This document shows, one piece after another, positions 17,357-24,907 of a DNA stretch of 64,000 nucleotides. Source of the DNA: QPJE01 sp051747745 (GTDB lineage Bacteria; Bacillota; Halanaerobiia; Halanaerobiales; Halanaerobiaceae); the NCBI GenBank assembly GCA_051747745.1, contig JBNJGL010000005.1, positions 1-64,000 of the forward strand, read 5' to 3'. How positions within the stretch are numbered: the first letter of the stretch is position 1; every line of letters starts with the position of its first letter. Both the position numbers and the translations under genes were made by a program. The notes under the pieces are model-generated. The model had not been told where the DNA came from. It saw nothing but the letters and a program-made list of their open reading frames with translations, and did not search any database.

Positions 17357-17911
17357 TTATCGTTGAGTAATTGAAGCATTATTGCCAAAACCCATCTGTT
17401 TTACAAGCGCTACATCATCATTACCAGTCTGCTCTGTTCTGGCTGTATTACCAAAACCAGCCTGTTTGATTAGACTGAAATTATCTTTGCCGCGCTGAAC
17501 CTGGGTTGCCCTATTGGAAGCTCCATGTTGAAGTACTGTAGCCATTAGATCTTTACCATTTTGATCCTGGTTAACTACATTTCCATAACCTTCAGATTTA
17601 ACTATTGAAAAGTTATCAGCTCCAATTTGAGTTAAGCTGGCTTCATTCCCCCAGCCCTCTTGATAAATTAATCCAACATTATCTCCACCATGACCAAACC
17701 AGCCGTTTCCTTCCTGATAAATACCAGCATTATTAGAAGCACCAAGCTGAGTAATCATAGCAAAGTCTCCACTATCATAACCACCACCGTGACCTGGGCC
17801 ATCATTACCAGGACCACCGGGATAATCATGACCATATCCACCTGCTGCTGCCATTCCTGACATTCCCATCACCAAAACAACTGCCATTACTAAAACAAAT
17901 ACTCTTCTCAT
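17357..17911 (-). CDS. Curlin-repeat amyloid subunit (CsgA-like)
   Basis: 184 aa. A signal peptide (ends MAAAG, ~23) is followed by a Gly/His/Asp-rich linker (GGYGHDYPGGPGND to ~50). Then come about six ~22-residue repeats of curlin type: hydrophobic-x-hydrophobic-x-Q-x-G-x-x-N-x-A. Examples are ITQLGASNNAGIYQEG, IYQEGWGNEASLTQIG, LIKQAGFGNTARTEQTG and LVKQMGFGNNASITQ. It is probably the major fibre subunit: secreted through CsgG and assembled on the surface. SD GGAGGG precedes the ATG. Confidence 0.85.
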   Translation of the reverse strand: MRRVFVLVMAVVLVMGMSGMAAAGGYGHDYPGGPGNDGPGHGGGYDSGDFAMITQLGASNNAGIYQEGNGWFGHGGDNVGLIYQEGWGNEASLTQIGADNFSIVKSEGYGNVVNQDQNGKDLMATVLQHGASNRATQVQRGKDNFSLIKQAGFGNTARTEQTGNDDVALVKQMGFGNNASITQR

Positions 17912-17962
17912 TACTAATCCCTCCTTGTTATTTTAGTCCTTGACTGTGATTTATTAAATTAA

Positions 17963-17992
17963 ACCTTATCTTAAATTTATTAAGATTAAGGT
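17963..17992 (-). other. Intercistronic hairpin between the curlin genes
   Basis: ACCTTATCTTAA pairs with TTAAGATTAAGGT (one bulge) around a 5-nt loop, in the 150-bp gap between the two curlin genes. There is no T-tract on the minus strand, so mRNA processing or stability is more likely than termination. Confidence 0.45.
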
Positions 17993-18061
17993 GTTAATTT
18001 TAAAAAATAATTACTACTATCTACCTCTTTCTTAAAATATTAATTCAAATTTACCTAAAAT

Positions 18062-18523
18062 TTAATTCTGTTTAATTTTTATTTTCTCATCATTTCCAAA
18101 CTGTGTTATACGTAAACTATTGTACCTTCTGTACTGTTCTATTTCTGCCTTATTATTAAATCCATACTGATTTATTAAAGCTTTACTTGCACCAGCATTC
18201 TGTTTAATAGAAGCCCGATTATCATTTCCCGTCTGCACTATTACTGCGGAACTGATATTCTGAATAGATGATTGACTTCCCTGCCAGATCTCGGCCTGAT
18301 TAAAACTTCCTTTTTGTTTAATTACTGCAAATTTCTTATCTGCTTTTAAACTCTTATGATTTGAATAATTAAACTTCTGATTTACATTAAAATTATAATT
18401 TGTAAATTCATACTTTTTAAAGGAAAAATTATTATACTCTTCCTGAGCAAAAGTCTTAAATGGAATAATAGTAATCACTGCTAAAAACAAAAATAAAATT
18501 AAGATCAAACTGAAGTTTCTCAT
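18062..18523 (-). CDS. Minor curlin / nucleator-like protein (CsgB-like)
   Basis: 153 aa with a signal peptide (ends TFAQ, ~27), an Asn/Phe/Tyr-rich N-terminal segment and about four curlin-type repeats: AVIKQKGSFNQAEIWQ, AVIVQTGNDNRASIKQ, ALINQYGFNNKAEIEQ and LRITQFGNDEKIKIKQ. The repeats are more basic and irregular than in the downstream CsgA-like protein, as in CsgB nucleators. It is the first gene of the operon, directly behind the phased TTTTCGA repeats. Confidence 0.75.
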   Translation of the reverse strand: MRNFSLILILFLFLAVITIIPFKTFAQEEYNNFSFKKYEFTNYNFNVNQKFNYSNHKSLKADKKFAVIKQKGSFNQAEIWQGSQSSIQNISSAVIVQTGNDNRASIKQNAGASKALINQYGFNNKAEIEQYRRYNSLRITQFGNDEKIKIKQN

Positions 18524-18564
18524 TTCTCATCACCTCCTTTTCTTACCTCACCTCCTTCTGTAAC

Positions 18565-18583
18565 AATAATGATAATTGTTCTC
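18565..18583. promoter_or_regulatory. Possible Fur-box-like site in the curlin promoter
   Basis: AATAATGATAATTGTTCTC on the plus strand agrees with the Fur consensus at 15 of 19 positions by eye. It overlaps an inverted repeat (AACAAT/ATTGTT) near the expected -10 of the curlin operon. The AT-rich background makes chance matches likely. Confidence 0.3.
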
Positions 18584-18585
18584 AT

Positions 18586-18625
18586 TCGAAAACATTCAGA
18601 ACTTCACTCGAAAATCAATCGAAAA
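18586..18625 (-). promoter_or_regulatory. SARP-type phased direct repeats in the curlin promoter
   Basis: On the minus strand the heptamer TTTTCGA starts at 18625, 18614 and 18592, with a degenerate copy AGTTCTG at 18603. All four are exactly 11 bp apart, with 4-bp spacers TTGA, GTGA and AATG. Heptamer direct repeats with 11-bp periodicity and a TCGA core are the known binding pattern of SARP regulators, and a SARP/BTAD gene lies just upstream. A TATCAT -10 candidate follows. Confidence 0.7.
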
Positions 18626-18629
18626 TAGA

Positions 18630-18656
18630 AAAAAGCCACCAAAAAGGCGGCTTTTT
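18630..18656 (-). terminator. Terminator of the SARP-type regulator gene
   Basis: AAAAAGCCACC/GGCGGCTTTTT (one A-C mismatch, 5-nt loop), followed on the minus strand by a T-rich stretch. It separates the regulator transcript from the curlin promoter. Confidence 0.75.
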
Positions 18657-18683
18657 ACAATAAAAACATAAATATTTTTTTAT

Positions 18684-19844
18684 TTAATTTATTTCCTTAA
18701 TATCCAACTTTGGTTTGCGAGCAAAATTTAACTGTTTAAAAAATTTGTTAAATCTTTTAATAATTGCTCCACTACTATCAAGGCTCATTCCCTGTAAAAT
18801 AATATGTATTTTATTATTTATTGGACAGATGTAGTCTCCCATTCTCATGCTGGATTTAAATCTCTCTGCTATCTGATCAGATGTGAATTTTACATCTCCA
18901 GCTTTAAAATTATCTTCCTCAAAATTAAGTGTAACTAATAAAAATTCTTTATCTTCCATTCGCCGAACCTGCCGAAGCTCTAATTCAAAAACTCTTTTTA
19001 ATTCCCCAGCAGTAGAGCACCGCATGGCTCCAGATTCAAAACTGACATTTCGGGAAATATTCAGTTCAATATTCCGATGATCAAAATCTCTACTATTTTT
19101 TATTCTCTGAAGTTCATTCTTCAATTCTCGCTGTGGTGATACACCAAGTTCTTCTTCCAAAATATTTTTGCAATCTTCAAAACAGCTTATAGCTTCAGCA
19201 ATTCTATTTAATTTATCAAGTGTTTTGATTTTCAATAAATAAAACTTTTCTCGATACGGATCATAATCTAAACCTCTATTAAGATAATTTAATGCATCCA
19301 GATATTTTTTCGACTCATACATTTTAGCAGTCATTAATTCAATTAGATCTAAATATTTCTGTCGCAATTCTTCTCTGTAAATCTCTGTCCAATCTGCATA
19401 ATTTAACTCGTTAAAAAAATCTCCTCTATAAAATTCAAAGAGAGTTTTTAAATCTTTAAGACTGAACTCTTTGTCCTCTTTTAACAGCTGGTCTGTTTTA
19501 GAATCAAAATGGTCCCAGTCGGTCCAGACTTTATAATCAGAATTGATGCTGTAATAACCATTGCTGGATTCGACAATATCTTTACTCAGACCATCTCTAT
19601 CCAGAGATTTTCTCAAAAGATAAATTGTATCATAAAGCCTCTTTTTCCCCCTTTCCAAACTTGATTCAGGCCAAAAAAGATCAACCAGCTCTTCAGAATC
19701 TACATTCTTATCCCTTTTTAAAACCAGATACATAAACAAATAGAGTGCTTTTTTAGATACCCAGCTGTCTCCATTAAAAACCCTGCTGCCATTTGAAAAG
19801 TAAAATGATCCCAGTCCATAAAAGTTAAGGCGTCTGTCACTCAA
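18684..19844 (-). CDS. SARP/BTAD-family transcriptional activator
   Basis: About 386 aa. Residues ~5-100 form an OmpR/SARP-type winged helix (YLVLKRDKNVDSEELVDLFWPESS, then RKSLDRDG). Residues ~110-245 are a bacterial transcriptional activation (BTAD) domain of TPR-like helices. The C-terminal ~115 residues (VFELELRQVRRMEDKEFLLVTLNFE to GDYICPINNKIHIILQG) have the fold pattern of a degenerate GGDEF domain without catalytic residues. TTG at 19844 is chosen because GAGGTGAT lies 8 nt upstream of it; GTG at 19853 overlaps that SD. The gene lies immediately upstream of the curlin promoter with SARP-like repeats, so it is the likely curli activator. Confidence 0.8.
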   Translation of the reverse strand: MSDRRLNFYGLGSFYFSNGSRVFNGDSWVSKKALYLFMYLVLKRDKNVDSEELVDLFWPESSLERGKKRLYDTIYLLRKSLDRDGLSKDIVESSNGYYSINSDYKVWTDWDHFDSKTDQLLKEDKEFSLKDLKTLFEFYRGDFFNELNYADWTEIYREELRQKYLDLIELMTAKMYESKKYLDALNYLNRGLDYDPYREKFYLLKIKTLDKLNRIAEAISCFEDCKNILEEELGVSPQRELKNELQRIKNSRDFDHRNIELNISRNVSFESGAMRCSTAGELKRVFELELRQVRRMEDKEFLLVTLNFEEDNFKAGDVKFTSDQIAERFKSSMRMGDYICPINNKIHIILQGMSLDSSGAIIKRFNKFFKQLNFARKPKLDIKEIN

Positions 19845-20043
19845 TTTTATCACCTCAGAAAAAGTCTAGTTAAGCAGAATTTAAATCTATATGTTACTAT
19901 TATATCATATCATTTCTATAATATGGTTAAATAAGTACTAAAAAATTAGATTTCAGCAGCTAACTAAATCTTCATGATGATCAGAAGGTAAATTAAAGAT
20001 AATAAATAAATTAAAATATGTAATTTAACATAAAAGAACAAAA

Positions 20044-20064
20044 CCCCGGCTGACAAAACCGGGG
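20044..20064 (-). terminator. Terminator after mocA-modE
   Basis: CCCCGG/CCGGGG with a 9-nt loop, a GC-rich hairpin in AT-rich DNA, followed on the minus strand by TTTTGTTCTTTT. It marks the end of the molybdenum cofactor operon. Confidence 0.8.
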
Positions 20065-20125
20065 CTTTATTATACAAAAAATATTTTTTTACTTATAGTT
20101 CTGACTTCACATATTCCAATTTCCA

Positions 20126-21088
20126 TCAATATATCTCATCCCAGAAATCTCTGCCAAAATATTTATCTTCCAATTTCATCATTTCAAGGTGAGCCTCTTT
20201 TCGAAAAGCCAAAAAGTTGTTTAAAAACTTTCTTCCCTTACTGGTCAGCTTTGATCCTCCACCAGAAGAACCACCTTTATGTCTTTCAATTAGCTTAAAT
20301 CCCAGCCTATTTTCAATATCATTTACCAGATTCCAGGCCTGACTGTATGACATATTGATATCCTGGGCGGCTTTATTGAGAGAACCATATCTATCAATTC
20401 TCAAAAGAATGTCACAGGGGCCATCTCCAAAAACTTTATCACTTTTTTCCAGCCATAATTTATAATTTAAATTTATACCTTCATCTTCAACCATGTTCTT
20501 ATACTTTTTATATTCATCAAAATAATCAATATCCAGAACAATATTTTCGTCATCGACCGGAAAATAAAAAACTTCTTCTGGATGTTTTTTGGTCAGATTT
20601 CTAAGTCCATAAGGTGAATTTTTAAGCTGTTTAATCTGAGGTACTAATTCTTTAGAAACTATAACTGGATGACCTCTAACATCTTCATAAACTGGAACTA
20701 TTATTTTTTTGCTTCCTGCCAGATATTTTTTTATAACTAAATTATAATTATCAGGGGTAATCATTGGTTTGTCAGCCAGAGTAATGAGAATGTGTTCTGT
20801 ATCAGATGCCAGATTTTTAAGTCCTCTTTTTATAGAAGAAAGCATACCGGTTTTATAATCCTCATTAACTAATACCCTTATTTTTTCATTAATAATATCC
20901 TTTATATGAGGATATATCTTTTCAGCCCCTGCACCAAGAATTATTCTTATCTCTCCGTCAAGCAGTTCAGTATTTATTAAATTATTTACAGTAGTTTCGA
21001 GAATTGTTGAATCAGAAAAAGGCAGAATTTGTTTTACCGCTCCCATTCTATTACTTTCACCTGCAGCCAATACGAGAGATGTAATCAT
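20126..21088 (-). CDS. MocA-like cofactor nucleotidyltransferase fused to ModE-type HTH
   Basis: 320 aa, two parts. Residues 1-~200 are an NTP-transferase of the MocA/MobA type (LVLAAGESNRMG signature, KQILPF, TLADKPMI, GHPVIVS), which adds CMP or GMP to molybdopterin. Residues ~215-320 are a ModE/LysR-type winged helix (GPCDILLRIDRYGSLNKAAQDINMSYSQAWNLV, then KGGSSGGGSKLTSKG). The HTH has no molybdate-binding Mop domain. The fusion suggests cofactor maturation linked to DNA binding. Last gene of the cofactor operon. Confidence 0.85.
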   Translation of the reverse strand: MITSLVLAAGESNRMGAVKQILPFSDSTILETTVNNLINTELLDGEIRIILGAGAEKIYPHIKDIINEKIRVLVNEDYKTGMLSSIKRGLKNLASDTEHILITLADKPMITPDNYNLVIKKYLAGSKKIIVPVYEDVRGHPVIVSKELVPQIKQLKNSPYGLRNLTKKHPEEVFYFPVDDENIVLDIDYFDEYKKYKNMVEDEGINLNYKLWLEKSDKVFGDGPCDILLRIDRYGSLNKAAQDINMSYSQAWNLVNDIENRLGFKLIERHKGGSSGGGSKLTSKGRKFLNNFLAFRKEAHLEMMKLEDKYFGRDFWDEIY

Positions 21089-21146
21089 AAAATACCTCCA
21101 GTATTTTCAAGTCATATAATTACTTTTACAAATATATTATTATTTT

Positions 21147-21464
21147 CTAATCATTTAAGTCAATTACATCAACGAATATATCAACATTCCCACCACAAAT
21201 TCCACCATGTTCAGATATTTCTTTATTGGTCAGGTTAAAACTAATCTTTTTAGAACCACCTGTTTTTATTAGCTTTTTACTTTCTTCAATAATTTCAGCT
21301 TCTGTAGGCCCTCCACCAATAGTACCATATGTAGCGCCATCAGGATAAATTATCATTTTAGCACCTGCATTACGGGGAGAAGAATCTTTAGTTTTTATTA
21401 CAGCTGCCAGTGCAAGTTTTTCTCCACTATAATTAATTATTTTTTCAAATAGTTCTTTATTCAT
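21147..21464 (-). CDS. XdhC N-terminal-domain protein
   Basis: 105 aa matching the XdhC/CoxI domain alone: ALAAVIKTKDSSPRNAGAKMII, then TIGGGPTEAEI and an EHGGICGGNVDIFVDV end. XdhC proteins deliver and sulfurate (or selenate) the Mo cofactor of hydroxylases. Here the usual two-domain XdhC is divided over two overlapping genes (8-bp overlap), so this is a natural split and not a frameshift remnant. It works with the following 262-aa protein. Confidence 0.8.
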   Translation of the reverse strand: MNKELFEKIINYSGEKLALAAVIKTKDSSPRNAGAKMIIYPDGATYGTIGGGPTEAEIIEESKKLIKTGGSKKISFNLTNKEISEHGGICGGNVDIFVDVIDLND

Positions 21465-22245
21465 GGCCCAGCCTCCTTACCTTAACAATTTGCGAAATAA
21501 TTGAAACTGCTATTTCTTCAGGTGTTTCACTGCCAATACCTAAACCGATCGGAGCATAAACTCTGTTAATAAATTTTTTGTCAATATTATCTTTTTCCAT
21601 TAATTCTTCAAAAATAAGGTTCACTTTTGTATCACTGCCTATCATACCTATATAAGCAGCATTACTTTTTATTACAGATTTTAAAACCTCATAATCATAT
21701 TCGTGCCCTCTGGTTACAATAACTAGATAATCATTTTTTTTAATATTCAATTCTTTAATATACTCAGAAAAATCTCTGCAGATAAGTTTATCTGCTTCTG
21801 GAAAACGCTCTTCATTTACATATTCTTTCCTGTCATCAACAACCTCTACATTAAAATTTATCAGCTTTCCCATTTTATATAAAGGAAGTGAAACATGTCC
21901 TCCACCAAAAATTATTAATTTTGGTGTGTTAAAAAGTGGTTCCATATATATTTCAATTTCAGCATCTTTTCTTTTGATTTTTTTGGTTATTATTTTATTG
22001 AATTTTAAAGTTTCTATTATTTTTTTAGAAAAAATATTTTCTATTAATTTGCTCTTATCAGCCTTAACATCTTTTTCAGCAAAAATAAAATCAAAATTTT
22101 CGTCAACTATAAATTTAACGCCAAATAACTTTTGGATTTCATTATTTTCTTTTACACCTTCAACATCAGTTACTATTCCCAGTAAAGCAGATCTGTCACT
22201 TTCGAGTATTTTCTTTGCCTTTTTAAAAAATTCTTTTTCAGACAT
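21457..22245 (-). CDS. XdhC Rossmann-domain protein
   Basis: 262 aa. The C-terminal part has the XdhC Rossmann motif LIIFGGGHVSLPLYKMG followed by VVDDRKEYVNEERFPEA, VIVTRGHEYDYEVL, AAYIGMIGSDTK and APIGLGIGSETPEEIAVSI. The first ~95 residues are a diverged region that may mimic part of the XdhC/CoxI domain. It inserts the modified Mo cofactor into the hydroxylase. It overlaps the start of the 105-aa XdhC-domain gene, so the two should be co-translated. Confidence 0.85.
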   Translation of the reverse strand: MSEKEFFKKAKKILESDRSALLGIVTDVEGVKENNEIQKLFGVKFIVDENFDFIFAEKDVKADKSKLIENIFSKKIIETLKFNKIITKKIKRKDAEIEIYMEPLFNTPKLIIFGGGHVSLPLYKMGKLINFNVEVVDDRKEYVNEERFPEADKLICRDFSEYIKELNIKKNDYLVIVTRGHEYDYEVLKSVIKSNAAYIGMIGSDTKVNLIFEELMEKDNIDKKFINRVYAPIGLGIGSETPEEIAVSIISQIVKVRRLGHE

Positions 22246-22383
22246 ATATCTTTCCCCCTGTGATAATTTATTAACTTCCTTTTTCCACAGCTGCTGATAT
22301 ACTCCTCATTAAATTAATGAGTTTTTAAGATTAATTAAGTTATACAAAAATGATTTTATCAGTTATAAAAAAACGCTGCTGTT

Positions 22384-23124
22384 CTATTTTATTGTTTCCA
22401 CGACATATTCTTCATAATTATAATTTATCAGCAAAACCTTATATATTCCCTGTGAAATTAAAACATCTGCTATTTTTTTAGCTGAACAGTAATTTTCTTC
22501 GTTTATCTGAGTTAGAATTGAGATATAATTTCTGCATTTATCCTTATAATATCCATAAGATTTTTTTGAAGTTAAAATTTTGACTATAAGCTTTTCATCA
22601 ATATATTCACCATCAGCTATCTCAGTTAGCTTATTTATTCTAAAGCTGTTTTTTTTACTTATTTTTTCTCCAAAATTATTCATACCTAAAACCACAGCAA
22701 TTATATCAGTTCTCTCCGGTATTACCGGTTCATGTTCGGCAGGTACCTTTATGTATTTTCCTTTTGCACCATCACCTTCAACCAAAAAATTGCTCTCCGG
22801 CAGTCTATCTTTTAGTCTATCCAGCCAGATTGGAGAAATTCCCTGTATTTTGCCGCAGCTGTCTTTTTCTCTACCAACTACCACTATGTTATCGGCAGCT
22901 TTTAGTTTTATCTCTTCTAAATAAAGATCCATCTTTTCCATATTCTTAATTATTATTTCTTCATGTTCAAAACTGTTAAAAGGGAAAAAGTGTGTTGTCG
23001 TGGTAATGATCAAATTATTTTTGTATTCTGCTGCCAGCCTCTTAATTGAGGTCGTTTTACCACCAGCACCAACAAAAGTTATCATATCATTTTTTCTTAC
23101 TTCCAAATAATCTTTAAATTTCAT
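22384..23124 (-). CDS. yqeC: YqeC, selenium-dependent hydroxylase accessory protein
   Basis: 246 aa with an N-terminal P-loop VGAGGKTTSI (~17-26), TTTTHFF, and the family stretch FLVEGDGAKGKYIKVPAEHEPVIP. This matches YqeC, a putative kinase/NTPase tied to selenium-dependent molybdenum hydroxylases. Such genes occur with yqeB, present here at 28896-29708, and mark genomes that use the labile-selenium cofactor. Eight bases separate it from moaA. Confidence 0.85.
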   Translation of the reverse strand: MKFKDYLEVRKNDMITFVGAGGKTTSIKRLAAEYKNNLIITTTTHFFPFNSFEHEEIIIKNMEKMDLYLEEIKLKAADNIVVVGREKDSCGKIQGISPIWLDRLKDRLPESNFLVEGDGAKGKYIKVPAEHEPVIPERTDIIAVVLGMNNFGEKISKKNSFRINKLTEIADGEYIDEKLIVKILTSKKSYGYYKDKCRNYISILTQINEENYCSAKKIADVLISQGIYKVLLINYNYEEYVVETIK

Positions 23125-23132
23125 ATTCTAAT

Positions 23133-24113
23133 TCAACCACCAATTTGCGACATCGAACGGCAGAACTGAGATTTCTGATTAAAGTTTAAGCTATGTGAAG
23201 CCGGTTTTAATTCAACAGCTTTTTTGTAGGCATTTACAATATCATCTTCTGACATTCTATCTGCTATTTTAACTTCAATATTATTTCCAAGACAGGGTTT
23301 TATTTTTCCATCTGCTGTTAATCTCAATCTATTACAATTTGCACAAAAATTATTACTAATTGCAGATATAAAACCAATACTTCCCTTCGCTCCCTCCACT
23401 TTATAATATTTAGCTGGTCCACTTCCTTCAATTTCAGCTGAATAAAGATTATATTTTTTTGAAATATATTCTTTTATTTTCTCACTGCTGTAGAATTTTT
23501 CTTCAGAAATATCTAATCCAAGCGGCATATATTCTATAAACCTTATGTGCAGATTTTTTATGCGGCTCAATTCCACAAAATCATCGATTTCGTTATCATT
23601 AAATCCTTTAATAACAACTACATTAATCTTAACCGGACTCAAATCTAAGTTTAAAGCAGCTTCAATTCCTGCTTTAACATCATCAAAATGATCTCTACGG
23701 GTGATTTTTTCGTAATTTTCTTTATTTAAAGTATCCAAACTTATATTGACTCTATCCAAACCTGATTTTTTTAATCTTTCTCCAAGTTTAGCTAAAAGAA
23801 CTCCATTTGTTGTCATCGTTATTTCTTCCAGCCCCAATTCAGAAAGAGCATAAATTAAGCTGTCCAGTCCTTTCCTAACAAGTGGTTCACCACCTGTAAT
23901 TCTCACTTTTTTTATCCCTAATTCTACTCCAGTCCTGACAATTTTAATAATATCTTCATAGGATAATATTTGCGAATGTCCCTTATCATCTATACCATCT
24001 TCCGGCATACAGTAAATACAGCGGAGATTGCAGCGGTCAGTTACTGAAATTCTTAAGTAATTTATTTTTCTTCCAAATTTATCAATTAATTCTTTCATAA
24101 AATCAATCCCCAT
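23133..24113 (-). CDS. moaA: GTP 3',8-cyclase MoaA
   Basis: 326-aa radical-SAM enzyme for the first step of molybdopterin synthesis. The SAM cluster motif CNLRCIYC (~28-35) is followed by RITGGEPLVRKG. The C-terminal GTP-binding cluster is in NNFCANCNRLRLTADGKIKPCLG (two segments). It ends in Gly-Gly (MSQIGG), the conserved MoaA tail. The other steps (moaC, moaD, moaE) are not in the window. Confidence 0.95.
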   Translation of the reverse strand: MGIDFMKELIDKFGRKINYLRISVTDRCNLRCIYCMPEDGIDDKGHSQILSYEDIIKIVRTGVELGIKKVRITGGEPLVRKGLDSLIYALSELGLEEITMTTNGVLLAKLGERLKKSGLDRVNISLDTLNKENYEKITRRDHFDDVKAGIEAALNLDLSPVKINVVVIKGFNDNEIDDFVELSRIKNLHIRFIEYMPLGLDISEEKFYSSEKIKEYISKKYNLYSAEIEGSGPAKYYKVEGAKGSIGFISAISNNFCANCNRLRLTADGKIKPCLGNNIEVKIADRMSEDDIVNAYKKAVELKPASHSLNFNQKSQFCRSMSQIGG

Positions 24114-24131
24114 TCTGATAAAATTTGTATT

Positions 24132-24881
24132 TTAATGAGCACAAAAACAAAGTCTGGGCAAATCTGCCAGAACTGCCGCTCCTGCAATTGTATTTCCAAA
24201 AAAGTAATACTCTTTGCTGTATTTATTTAAAATATCAATGATATTGTCTATTGAATTATTGACCACGGAAGATCCTGTAACAAGTACCAGATCTGACTCT
24301 TTAATAAGCTTTTCTGTGTCAGTATTACCATCCCATATTTTAACACCATCTTTATATTCAGAAATTAATTTCGGATTTAAATCAGTCACTTTAACATTTT
24401 CGTTTCCAAAGACTTTACTGCATTCTTCAGTTATTGCCGGCTGATAACCAATTATACCAATATGTTCGGCATCACTATTTTGTCTTATCCAGTTTACCAT
24501 TTCCTGAGAACATTCATGTGGCTCCTGATCTCTGCAGTGTATCGTTTTTTCTGCCATATTTAAATGATTTAAAACAGCATTAACAGTAGAAATAAAAAGT
24601 GCTCTGTGATAATTATTATCCAATTTTAAATCGATAATATCTGCGATAGATCCACTAAATCTGCCCGGATGATCGGTAAAAGCCTGACCCAAACTGCCCG
24701 AATAATCTGCCTGTATCATCACTTCTTTTCCGATCAGCAGTGGAAAATCATCTCTGCCGGGATTACCTATAGCCTCTTCTGGAGAAAGGCCCATTATTTC
24801 TATATCAATTTTATCTTTTTCTATACTGTAATCTTTTATTATTTCAAAAAACTCGTTTTTAGTTTTTTTCAATACACCCAT
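24132..24881 (-). CDS. DUF4213/DUF364 Rossmann-like protein
   Basis: 249 aa with an N-terminal DUF4213-like half (PGRDDFPLLIGKEVM, then LGQAFTDHPGRFSG) and a C-terminal DUF364 Rossmann-like half (IGIIGYQPAITEEC, LVLVTGSSVVNNSID, NTIAGAAVLADLPRL). Proteins of this group are thought to bind metals or chelates and often lie near metal ABC transporters. The LCFCAH tail could bind metal. Within the cofactor operon, a role in molybdenum or tungsten handling is plausible but inferred. Confidence 0.75.
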   Translation of the reverse strand: MGVLKKTKNEFFEIIKDYSIEKDKIDIEIMGLSPEEAIGNPGRDDFPLLIGKEVMIQADYSGSLGQAFTDHPGRFSGSIADIIDLKLDNNYHRALFISTVNAVLNHLNMAEKTIHCRDQEPHECSQEMVNWIRQNSDAEHIGIIGYQPAITEECSKVFGNENVKVTDLNPKLISEYKDGVKIWDGNTDTEKLIKESDLVLVTGSSVVNNSIDNIIDILNKYSKEYYFFGNTIAGAAVLADLPRLCFCAH

Positions 24882-24907
24882 CTTATATCACTTCCATTTC
24901 CAAAATA

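Noticed and set aside
18565..18583. Fur box as main control of the curlin operon
   Set aside because: The 15/19 agreement is not strong in AT-rich DNA and no iron genes are nearby; kept only as a low-confidence site.
21147..22245. xdhC broken by a frameshift
   Set aside because: The two ORFs overlap by 8 bp, both have starts, and each covers a complete domain; a natural split gene explains this better.
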